A stretch of 64,000 bases of DNA from IMG/VR virus record IMGVR_UViG_3300042898_001429, positions 30,523-94,522 of that record; one strand, given 5' to 3'. Positions 56,095 through 62,446 of this stretch are shown here, one piece after another. The notes beneath the pieces were generated by a model, which was not told where the DNA came from, did not search any database, and worked only from the letters and a program-made list of their open reading frames with translations. The position numbers and the translations under genes were made by a program. Source of the stretch: a virus. The stretch's first letter is position 1. Each line of letters opens with the position of its first letter.

Positions 56095-56589
56095 TCACCA
56101 TGATGACTGGTAGGAGAACTCCCAACCCCATCCACTAGTGTCTGACAGCGTGGGGTCATTCAGCAGTTGTTCAAGGGTAAGCGCCGTGTATAAGACGTCA
56201 TTGTAGTATTGCTCATTCACGTCAGTATCTCCAAAGAAGAACCCCGACGAAGTTGGCAGTACCTCTTCTGAGAAGGCATTGTCACGCTTTGCGTACACTT
56301 GCCTGCAAAGGTCTAACAATGTTTCTAAGTTCTCTTTGCTAACGTAATACGAACGGCAGTCGTCCTCGCCACCCTGTACGTTGTTCACGAACCAGTTGTG
56401 GATTTGGTTTGCTTTGCGCCATTGCCCTACCTTGATAGTGACTTCAGCAGATGGCATATTGTCAGTAATAAATAAATGTGAAACTTTCAATGCCTTTGCT
56501 ATTTCAGCAAAAGTGTTCTTGTCTGTGTCGTTGCTGTGGTCTGCGCCTGAAACGTATTTCTTAGCGGAGAGGTATTGGTCTAATCCCAT
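56095..56589 (-). CDS. Conserved-looking phage protein (164 aa), function unknown
   Basis: A 164-residue protein of a type I associate with many phages: MGLDQYLSAKKYV start, QWRKANQIHNWFVNNVQGGE ('WRK.n.IH.WFv.n...G.D'), and LPTSSGFFFGDTDVNEQYYN ('LP...GfFfG...yde.Y'). The strong pattern suggests a conserved function not yet known. Leadered module: P17, 34-nt leader with AAGGA before the ATG. Confidence 0.72.
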   Translation of the reverse strand: MGLDQYLSAKKYVSGADHSNDTDKNTFAEIAKALKVSHLFITDNMPSAEVTIKVGQWRKANQIHNWFVNNVQGGEDDCRSYYVSKENLETLLDLCRQVYAKRDNAFSEEVLPTSSGFFFGDTDVNEQYYNDVLYTALTLEQLLNDPTLSDTSGWGWEFSYQSSW

Positions 56590-56629
56590 GTCGTTGTCCT
56601 TTTTGTTGTTTGTTGTTTGGTTTAGTTGT

Positions 56630-56665
56630 ATTTTATCTCAGCACGTTTGTAGCCGAGGGAGGGGG
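56630..56665 (-). promoter_or_regulatory. Array promoter P17
   Basis: CCCCCTCCCTCGGCT, 15 bp, TAAAAT; predicted +1 at 56623, leader of 34 nt with an AAGGA SD before ATG at 56589. Confidence 0.75.
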
Positions 56666-56668
56666 TTG

Positions 56669-57088
56669 TTAGTCATTACCATTTACTGTGTCAATAACTA
56701 TTTGGCATACTGTGTCTAGGACATCAGCAGGCATACCTTCTAGGTACGCAAGAAGGTTATCTTGTAGTCTTTGCTTTAATTCTTTTACTTCTTCACCCTC
56801 ATACGAAATGTAAGTATCTATTGCAACTTCTACGTAGTCAGTCCACGGCTCGCTGGTCACGAAGTAACCAATGCGATTTACAAACGCTTTTCCAGCGACA
56901 ATAAGTGTTCCTTCATCACCGTCTACCCATGTCCACACATTGTTTTCGGGTTGTTCGTGTACGAAGTCAAACTCGGTGTCGTAGGTCTCAAACATAGTGC
57001 CATTCCATGATGCGTCAGTATCTAGGTGGTTGGTAATAGGCTTGTATTGTTTTTCCCATTGGTCTTCAGTAATTTGTGTGTCGTTCAT
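56669..57088 (-). CDS. Hypothetical protein (139 aa)
   Basis: A 139-residue acidic protein; ATG of MNDTQITEDQWEKQYKPITN overlaps the stop of the upstream gene (TAATG). GTMFETYDTEFDFVHEQPEN and VWTWVDGDEGTLIVAGKAFV read as a beta fold, followed by a helical end (EVKELKQRLQDNLLAYLEGM). Not recognised. Confidence 0.65.
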   Translation of the reverse strand: MNDTQITEDQWEKQYKPITNHLDTDASWNGTMFETYDTEFDFVHEQPENNVWTWVDGDEGTLIVAGKAFVNRIGYFVTSEPWTDYVEVAIDTYISYEGEEVKELKQRLQDNLLAYLEGMPADVLDTVCQIVIDTVNGND

Positions 57089-57321
57089 TAGATGACCCAC
57101 ACTTCTACGTCATCTAGGTCTGTGTCATCAAGTGATAATTGGTTGATAATAAAACCCTTGCCGTTTTCTGCTGGGTCACTAGGTTCACTTACCGTAACGT
57201 TGGTAATCCACTCTTCTGCAAAAGTATCAGCGTTCCAATCACTTGGGATTTCTGCTTCTACTGTGACAGACAATTTGATTGTTTGCGTAAAACGTATTTT
57301 GTTCATTTGTTGGTTGTTCAT
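57088..57321 (-). CDS. Small leaderless gene (77 aa)
   Basis: A 77-residue protein: MNNQQMNKIRFTQTIKLSVT, then IPSDWNADTFAEEWITNVTV, a beta-alpha-beta fold with an acidic end. Leaderless from P18. Not recognised. Confidence 0.65.
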   Translation of the reverse strand: MNNQQMNKIRFTQTIKLSVTVEAEIPSDWNADTFAEEWITNVTVSEPSDPAENGKGFIINQLSLDDTDLDDVEVWVI

Positions 57322-57327
57322 GTTCTT

Positions 57328-57363
57328 ATCTTATCTTTTGTTGTGCATAGCCAAGGGGGAGGG
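57328..57363 (-). promoter_or_regulatory. Array promoter P18
   Basis: CCCTCCCCCTTGGCT, 15 bp, TAAGAT, 6 bp, ATG at 57321: leaderless. It starts directly next to the long hairpin. Confidence 0.8.
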
Positions 57364-57442
57364 TAAGCCCTGTGAGGAGTGTTCCGCTTCTATCGTAGGG
57401 CAACGACGAACTACGAGAGCGAAACACCCCTCACAAGGCTTA
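57364..57442 (-). ncRNA. 79-nt imperfect inverted repeat, likely structured RNA (about 30 bp)
   Basis: Left arm 57364-57398 and right arm 57411-57442 pair over 25 positions, then a small bulge (5 against 2 nt) and 5 more pairs around a 12-nt loop. The three positions that are not Watson-Crick pairs are C-A or A-C on the plus strand but G-U wobbles on the minus strand, so only the transcript sense forms the full helix. It sits between the stop of the 57440-57625 gene and promoter P18. Confidence 0.65.
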
Positions 57443-57625
57443 CCACTCGTGATAGCGAATGGTGCTGATTATAATAGCGCCAACAAAGCACATCATGATG
57501 CCTAAAAAACCCCACCACAATGATGCGCTTTCAATAGTGAACCCTAGCATCATGCCCGTGGCGTAGAGAACTACGATGGCTCTCTTCTTGGCTCTAGTCC
57601 ATTTGACCCAGTTAGTGACGTGCAT
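57440..57625 (-). CDS. Small membrane protein (61 aa)
   Basis: A 61-residue protein with two hydrophobic helices (KRAIVVLYATGMMLGFTIES and WWGFLGIMMCFVGAIIISTI), a basic N-terminus (MHVTNWVKWTRAKK) and a short tail. Could be a superinfection-exclusion or membrane-modifying protein. Overlaps the upstream gene by one base and its stop lies in the long hairpin. Confidence 0.65.
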   Translation of the reverse strand: MHVTNWVKWTRAKKRAIVVLYATGMMLGFTIESASLWWGFLGIMMCFVGAIIISTIRYHEW

Positions 57626-57897
57626 TAGAAATCACGCTCTACTAACTCATAGCCCATGACTAAGTCAATGTACCAAGAGTCATCTACTTGAAACTCTGCT
57701 TCATGCTGTGCAATGGCTTTTAGCAAACGTTGTTGCTCGTGGTCAGTAAAGTAGTAGAACACTTCGTCATCAGGTATTCCATATGAGTCATGCTTCATGT
57801 CTGTCTCATAATCATATGTGCCGAATGATACGTAAAAGTATTCAGGGTCTTCGTTGAGCCACACTACGTGGCACTTTATTCCAATAATTGTTGTCAT
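57625..57897 (-). CDS. Small hypothetical protein (90 aa)
   Basis: A 90-residue protein: MTTIIGIKCHVVWLNEDPEY then FYVSFGTYDYETDMKHDSYG, and an acidic helical end (LLKAIAQHEAEFQVDDSWYI). Leadered module from P19 with a 12-nt leader (AGAGG). Not recognised. Confidence 0.65.
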   Translation of the reverse strand: MTTIIGIKCHVVWLNEDPEYFYVSFGTYDYETDMKHDSYGIPDDEVFYYFTDHEQQRLLKAIAQHEAEFQVDDSWYIDLVMGYELVERDF

Positions 57898-58163
57898 CGT
57901 GTTACCTCTACCTTTACTTTACTGTGGAGTGTATTGAGCCGAGGGAGGGGGGCACGAGATAAGCGCACAGGAGGAGACACATGGAATGCCTTACCCCATT
58001 GCATATCATCTTCTGCCACAACGTCCTCGTACTCAACTACTTTGCCTTGCTCGTGGTCAATGAAGAGCAGTAGATTGCCTGCGTGGTCAATGTGTATCCC
58101 GACATACCAATCGTCCATGTGTAGGTACGATGTGCCGTCTCGCTGAACGATATTGTTATTCAT
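57894..58163 (-). CDS. Small hypothetical protein (89 aa)
   Basis: An 89-residue protein; the ATG of MNNNIVQRDGTSYLHMDDWY is chosen, overlapping the upstream stop by 8 bp. VGIHIDHAGNLLLFIDHEQG then EYEDVVAEDDMQWGKAFHVS is an antiparallel sheet. Tail APLPRLNTLHSKVKVEVTR runs through promoter P19 to ATGA. Not recognised. Confidence 0.65.
   Translation of the reverse strand: MNNNIVQRDGTSYLHMDDWYVGIHIDHAGNLLLFIDHEQGKVVEYEDVVAEDDMQWGKAFHVSPPVRLSRAPLPRLNTLHSKVKVEVTR
57916..57952 (-). promoter_or_regulatory. Array promoter P19
   Basis: CCCCCCTCCCTCGGCT, 15 bp, TAAAGT; predicted +1 at 57909, 12-nt leader, ATG at 57897. It lies in the end of the 57894-58163 gene. Confidence 0.75.
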
Positions 58164-58344
58164 CGTATTCCACAATTTCCCATGGTCTGTCCCAGCCCAC
58201 AGAGCCATCTGAGTCTTCTGACTTTAGTTGGTCATCATCATAAGAGTTGTAGATGTTCTCTGCCTCTTCTGCCGACTCTGCCTCAATCACGTACATATGA
58301 CTGACGTTTTCAGTTACATAAACTGCGTATTGTTTCTTGCTCAT
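58156..58344 (-). CDS. Small hypothetical protein (62 aa)
   Basis: A 62-residue protein; the start MSKKQYAVYVTENVSHMYVI is preferred to a longer frame because its ATG overlaps the upstream stop (ATGA) and AAAGG lies 8 bp upstream. EAESAEEAENIYNSYDDDQL is a helix with acidic residues, a pattern similar to small DNA-mimic proteins. Not recognised. Confidence 0.65.
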   Translation of the reverse strand: MSKKQYAVYVTENVSHMYVIEAESAEEAENIYNSYDDDQLKSEDSDGSVGWDRPWEIVEYDE

Positions 58345-58514
58345 CTCTGAGACCTTTCTATTTGTTTGGTTTCGGTTGCTATTACTTCTTGTGTGGTGTC
58401 TACACACACGGACTCGTTCCATCCGAACTTGAGTGTTGCCTCATATGCGCTGTCTGCTTCTACTTCATGTACGTGACGAGTGATTATTTCATATGTCATG
58501 GTGTATAAAGGCAT
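58341..58514 (-). CDS. Small hypothetical protein (57 aa)
   Basis: A 57-residue frame: MPLYTMTYEIITRHVHEVEA then YEATLKFGWNESVCVDTTQE. Its fold pattern (strand, 'VeAdSayEA', strand) resembles that of the neighbouring 62-residue protein ('IeAeSaeEA'), so the two may be paralogues. TAATG and ATGA overlaps on its two sides. Confidence 0.68.
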   Translation of the reverse strand: MPLYTMTYEIITRHVHEVEADSAYEATLKFGWNESVCVDTTQEVIATETKQIERSQR

Positions 58515-58837
58515 TACTTATTCCAATCTGTTGGGAAAGGAATGGGGATTTCGTATTCCTCATCGTAGTTGGGTACACCATTGACTACTGGGTAAGCAAG
58601 GCAGACAATGTCTGTCAAGTTACGGCTGACGTAGTTGAGGTCTACCCTGTCGCCAAAGGCAAACCAGTAGTCCATCTCTTCAATGTCATATCCGCTTGGC
58701 TCATCCAGTTGTTTGCGATAATCGGTGAGCATATCATCTAGTTTTTCCTTGATGGCGTGCTCAACTGCAAAAGCAGTAATCTGCTCAAGGTTGCGCTGGA
58801 TGTAGTGGAATGTATCGTCATATTCTTGTGGGGTCAT
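58514..58837 (-). CDS. Leaderless gene (107 aa)
   Basis: A 107-residue protein: MTPQEYDDTFHYIQRNLEQI, then AIKEKLDDMLTDYRKQLDEP and YWFAFGDRVDLNYVSRNLTD. Helical first half, acidic, Tyr-rich. First gene of a four-gene coupled set from P20. Not recognised. Confidence 0.65.
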   Translation of the reverse strand: MTPQEYDDTFHYIQRNLEQITAFAVEHAIKEKLDDMLTDYRKQLDEPSGYDIEEMDYWFAFGDRVDLNYVSRNLTDIVCLAYPVVNGVPNYDEEYEIPIPFPTDWNK

Positions 58838-58843
58838 GTCATT

Positions 58844-58881
58844 ACCTTAGTTGTTAGTGGGTTGAGCCGAGGGGGAGGGGG
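58844..58881 (-). promoter_or_regulatory. Array promoter P20
   Basis: CCCCCTCCCCCTCGGCT, 15 bp, TAAGGT, 6 bp, ATG at 58837: leaderless. The -10 TAA is the stop of the 58847-59008 gene. Confidence 0.8.
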
Positions 58882-59008
58882 TCACGGGTTTGGCTAACCA
58901 TGTCCGTAACGATTTGCATTCTTTACAGAATTGGTCGCCCATGGCATTTCTTATTACTGCCTTAGTTTCTAAGCAGTAGTCACATGTATCTGTTCGTGTT
59001 GTTTCCAT
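58847..59008 (-). CDS. Zinc-finger microprotein (53 aa)
   Basis: A 53-residue frame with METTRTDTCDYCLETKAVIR and DQFCKECKSLRTWLAKP: two CxxC pairs of a zinc knuckle. The C-terminal TPSPSAQPTNN is encoded by promoter P20 and the stop lies in its -10. Leaderless start from P21, divergent to the helicase. Confidence 0.74.
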   Translation of the reverse strand: METTRTDTCDYCLETKAVIRNAMGDQFCKECKSLRTWLAKPVTPSPSAQPTNN

Positions 59009-59014
59009 AACCCC

Positions 59015-59055
59015 ACTTTAGTTTGTAGGGTTGGTAGCCAATGGGGAGGGGGGGG
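59015..59055 (-). promoter_or_regulatory. Array promoter P21
   Basis: CCCCCCCCTCCCCATTGGCT, 15 bp, TAAAGT, 6 bp, ATG at 59008: leaderless. Back to back with P22. Confidence 0.78.
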
Positions 59056-59088
59056 TCTCCCTCGGCTCGGTAATGAGTGTGCCAAGAT
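59056..59088 (+). promoter_or_regulatory. Array promoter P22 (plus strand)
   Basis: TCTCCCTCGGCT, 15 bp, CAAGAT (weak first base); predicted +1 at 59095 and a 14-nt leader with GGAG before the helicase ATG at 59109. Divergent to P21. Confidence 0.7.
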
Positions 59089-59108
59089 GGGCACAAGCAA
59101 GGAGACAC

Positions 59109-60992
59109 ATGAACGGCATTACACCAAGACAGCAACGTGACATACATGATGCACTAGAACAACGCATGACCCCACTAGAAATGGTTGGGTGCATTGACGA
59201 ATGGATTAGTTCCATGGAGTTAGACAAACTGACGTTCAAGTCAGCATCCACATTGCTGGATTACTTAGCGTATCTTCCCGTAGAAAGAACGCCTGCGCTG
59301 GCTCACATCCCTGAAGAAGCCACACGCATAATTGTAAATACCGCTAAGGGCAAGTGCCACCTATGCAATGAGATAATCACTGCTGGTCAAGGGCACAAAG
59401 CCTTCATAAATGGTGCGTGGTGGATTTTTCATGCCGTTGATAAGTGCCCTGCCGTAAGTGTCGTAAATGACATCGTGTATTCCTCACAGTTACGACCAGC
59501 ACTTGATGAGTTTGTACAAACTTTAGACAAGGTAGAGGCACAGATTATCCCTGATGAGGCTTTGTTCAAGTTGTCAAGTTCTAAGGATTTTGACCTAGAT
59601 TTTGACCTAGAACTACCACTCCTTGGTTACCAAAGGTCGGCTGTTGAATACGTACGCCGTACCCATCGCACGTTGGTATGTCAGGACATGGGGCTTGGTA
59701 AGACACCGATTGGTATTGCTGTAGCGCATATGGCAGTAACCGAGGGTTACAAGGTAATGATTTCAGTACCTCCAAACCTTCTGTACCAATGGGGTGCTGA
59801 GATAAAGAGGTTCGCCCCTTGGCTCAAGGTGGCATCTATCAAGGGTCGTAAGACATACAAGTTGCCAAAGTGTGACGTGTTGTTAGTGCCTGACTCCATC
59901 ATTGACTCATGGCAGAACAAACTTGTCGGTAAGTTCACCAGTCTCATTGTTGATGAGGCACACCGCTTCAAGAGTGAGACAAGCAACCGCACTAGAGGCT
60001 TGTCTCTTATCGCCTCACAGGTTCCCAAAGATGGTTACTGTGTCCTGCTATCGGGAACTATTATTCCTAATCGCCCCTCAGAGTTTATTTCACCGTTGAA
60101 GATTATCGGGAGGCTTGACCCCATCTTTGGTACTAAGAGGCAGTTCCTCATTCGCTATTGCGATTACCAAATAGTCAACGGGTTTCCGTACACAAAGGGA
60201 GCCACCAACACCACGGAACTCAATGAGATACTCAGGAGCACCGTCTACTCACGTACTCGTAAAATTGACGTGTTAGAAGACCTACCCCCTAAGCGCAGAG
60301 CACAACTAGACATAGAATTATCCGATAGTTCTATGAACAAGTACCGCAATGCTGAGGCAGACTTCCTTGCTTGGGTCATGGAGAACTACGGGGCGGATGC
60401 GCACAAAGCGGCGAGCAAGGCTCCAGTCATCACAGAGATAAATAAACTTAGGCAGTTGCTTGGTGAGGCAAAGGTGGAGCCAGCGTGCGCTCACATCCGC
60501 TCACTGCTGGAGGCAGGAGAACAGGTCATTGCATTCGCATACCATTCCAGCGTCATCAACGCTCTCAAGGAACACTTCAAGAATGATGGAGTTGTCGTTG
60601 TTGCTGGTGGCATGACTGCCGAAGCCAAGAACAATGCCGTTACTAAGTTCACCAATGGTGAGGCTCGTTTGTTCATTGGACAGTACGAAGCAGCGAGTGT
60701 CGGTCTCAACCTTCAAGTTGCCAGCCACGTGGTCATGGTTGAAATACCATGGTCACCAAGTGTTGGTGCACAAGCAGAGGACAGGGCATGGCGCTATGGC
60801 GTCAAGAACGCCGTAGTTGCTTGGTGGCTGACAGCCATTGACCCCAATGCACCAACCATTGACGCTCGTATGTGGCGTATATGTAATGCCAAGCAAGAGA
60901 GCATCTCAGCATGTCTTGATGGTTGGGCTGAGGACATGAACGCCGAGGCAGGTAGTGTGACAGCCCTTCTCCTTGAAGAGATGATGTCATGA
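59109..60992 (+). CDS. SNF2-type DEAD/H helicase/ATPase
   Basis: A 627-residue protein from the ATG at 59109, which has GGAG 5 bp upstream. A frame starting further left would begin inside promoter P21/P22 and is rejected. An N-terminal region holds KGKCHLCNEIITAGQGHKAF and a later Cys (C113), a likely zinc site. The SNF2-like motor has Walker A QDMGLGKTPIG (193-199), VDEAH (282-285), LLSGTIIPNRPSE and the C-terminal VEIPWSPSVGAQAEDRAWRY (motif VI). It may remodel DNA or displace bound proteins. Its stop codon overlaps the next promoter. Confidence 0.85.
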   Translation: MNGITPRQQRDIHDALEQRMTPLEMVGCIDEWISSMELDKLTFKSASTLLDYLAYLPVERTPALAHIPEEATRIIVNTAKGKCHLCNEIITAGQGHKAFINGAWWIFHAVDKCPAVSVVNDIVYSSQLRPALDEFVQTLDKVEAQIIPDEALFKLSSSKDFDLDFDLELPLLGYQRSAVEYVRRTHRTLVCQDMGLGKTPIGIAVAHMAVTEGYKVMISVPPNLLYQWGAEIKRFAPWLKVASIKGRKTYKLPKCDVLLVPDSIIDSWQNKLVGKFTSLIVDEAHRFKSETSNRTRGLSLIASQVPKDGYCVLLSGTIIPNRPSEFISPLKIIGRLDPIFGTKRQFLIRYCDYQIVNGFPYTKGATNTTELNEILRSTVYSRTRKIDVLEDLPPKRRAQLDIELSDSSMNKYRNAEADFLAWVMENYGADAHKAASKAPVITEINKLRQLLGEAKVEPACAHIRSLLEAGEQVIAFAYHSSVINALKEHFKNDGVVVVAGGMTAEAKNNAVTKFTNGEARLFIGQYEAASVGLNLQVASHVVMVEIPWSPSVGAQAEDRAWRYGVKNAVVAWWLTAIDPNAPTIDARMWRICNAKQESISACLDGWAEDMNAEAGSVTALLLEEMMS

Positions 60993-61030
60993 CCCCCTCC
61001 CCCTTGGCTTTAAGACCGAACAGATAATAT
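60993..61030 (+). promoter_or_regulatory. Array promoter P23 (plus strand)
   Basis: CCCCCTCCCCCTTGGCT, 15 bp, TAATAT (best -10 of the set); predicted +1 at 61037. The 40-nt leader contains GGGAC-AAC-GTCCC (61041-61053) and AAGGA before the ATG at 61077. Confidence 0.8.
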
Positions 61031-61076
61031 AAGACCAACAGGGACAACGTCCCAACAAACATAAGGAAATAATACA

Positions 61077-62108
61077 ATGAGCAGAGAAACTAGCAAGACG
61101 CTAAATACCATGACGCTAATCGGTAACGTCGCCAAGCGTGGTTCTAACGCATGGCATTATCGTGCAGAGTCCCAAGGTGGAGAGCCAAACCATTACGACG
61201 GAGCAATCCCCATTGAAGACGTTGAGCGCCGTCTCTTCTTCTGGAACGCTGTTGAAGCACCAGTATTCGTAGGCGTCCGTGACGAGCGTGGAGACATCAT
61301 CCGTTACATTGAACAGCCTGACCGCAAAGCAATCATGCGTGATGACAACAACCACGTGATGGGTATGTTCAAGGAAGATTACGCTATCCATCAGTATCGC
61401 CACACACTTCTTGACAACGTCAGCAACATCATTGACAACAACCAACTGGTTGTGGACTCTGCTGGATGCTTGCGTGAAGGTGCCATCGCTTGGGTAGCAG
61501 TATCCATGCCCGACAACATTGAAACCTCAGCGGGTTTCCCTGTACGCCCAATCTTGTTGGCAACCACCAGCCACAACGGAACTATCGCAACCACCTACAA
61601 GCAGGTGTATAACGCCCCTGTATGTGACAACACGTTGTTCGCAGGTTTAGGTACTGATGGAGCACAATTCAAGGCTCGCCATAGCAAGCACAGTGATATG
61701 AAAATCCAATCAATTCGTGAAGCACTGGACATCGTGTTCAGCATGAGCGAAGACATCATTGCTGAGATTGAAAGACTGTCCAACATTACAGTCACTGCTA
61801 ATGAGTGGGACGCCATTGTCAATCGCCTCATCCCTGTGGGAGAAGCAGAAACTACTCATCAAGTGTCCATTACACGTATGCAGAACAAGCAAGAAATAAT
61901 GCGTAACCTGTACCGTACCGACCCAATGGTTGCGCCATGGCATGGCACCGCATTGGGAGTTCTTCAGGCTTTCAATACCTTCCAGCACCACGTTGCTGGT
62001 GACAACAAGACACGTTCAGAGCGCAATGCAATGAACTCACTCAACGGAAAGATACAGCAGTCAGACGCCAACGTAATCTCAGTCATCAACGACTTGGTAC
62101 TGGCGTGA
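61077..62108 (+). CDS. DUF932-type phage/plasmid protein
   Basis: A 343-residue protein of the DUF932 / phage-plasmid-like family. Matches in pattern are NTMTLIGNVAKRGSNAWHYR, then YDGAIPIEDVERRLFFWNAV near the start, NHVMGMFKEDYAIHQYRHTL, KQVYNAPVCDNTLFAGLGTD and FKARHSKHSDMKIQSIREAL. The length fits. The family's role is unknown, though it is common on conjugative and phage DNA. It has the best -10 of the array and a 40-nt leader, so it may be highly expressed. Confidence 0.82.
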   Translation: MSRETSKTLNTMTLIGNVAKRGSNAWHYRAESQGGEPNHYDGAIPIEDVERRLFFWNAVEAPVFVGVRDERGDIIRYIEQPDRKAIMRDDNNHVMGMFKEDYAIHQYRHTLLDNVSNIIDNNQLVVDSAGCLREGAIAWVAVSMPDNIETSAGFPVRPILLATTSHNGTIATTYKQVYNAPVCDNTLFAGLGTDGAQFKARHSKHSDMKIQSIREALDIVFSMSEDIIAEIERLSNITVTANEWDAIVNRLIPVGEAETTHQVSITRMQNKQEIMRNLYRTDPMVAPWHGTALGVLQAFNTFQHHVAGDNKTRSERNAMNSLNGKIQQSDANVISVINDLVLA

Positions 62109-62446
62109 CATTGGTGGTGGGGGGAGAGGTGGTGTCAAACGCCATCTCTTTCCCTAGCCTCCGCCATGTAATGAACACAGGGTGGCGTGAAAACGCCAGT
62201 TGTGCAGACCTCCCAAAGGCTGTCTTCTTTGATTACCAATCAGGAACTACAGAACACAAAAAACAAACTGTTGCGTTAGCAATGGCGACTTGTAAGGGAT
62301 GTAAAGTGCGTTCTCAGTGTTATGAGTTCTCTGTGATGAACAATGAGCCATTCGGTATTTGGGCTGGGACGTACCCACACCACAGAAAGAGGCTGTTCAG
62401 ACAGTTCAAGGTTACAGGGATTCTAGAACCTCAAGAAGTCGTTTAG
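62105..62446 (+). CDS. WhiB-family transcriptional regulator
   Basis: A WhiB-like iron-sulfur protein of up to 113 residues. NASCADLPKAVFFDYQ gives the first Cys; CKGCKVRSQCYEF gives CxxC-x5-C; FGIWAGT is the conserved GI/VWAG turn. These four Cys bind a 4Fe-4S cluster, and the protein works by binding the principal sigma factor. The GTG at 62105 overlaps the upstream stop (GTGA), but GTG codons at 62129/62132 follow a GGGGGGAG SD and may be the true start. WhiB proteins are confined to Actinobacteria and their phages, which identifies the host group. It could regulate the promoter array. Confidence 0.9.
   Translation: MTLVVGGEVVSNAISFPSLRHVMNTGWRENASCADLPKAVFFDYQSGTTEHKKQTVALAMATCKGCKVRSQCYEFSVMNNEPFGIWAGTYPHHRKRLFRQFKVTGILEPQEVV

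Noticed and set aside
59031-59108. N-terminal extension of the helicase from an earlier ATG
   Set aside because: It would be translated from inside promoters P21/P22; the ATG at 59109 has a good SD and suits the predicted transcript start.
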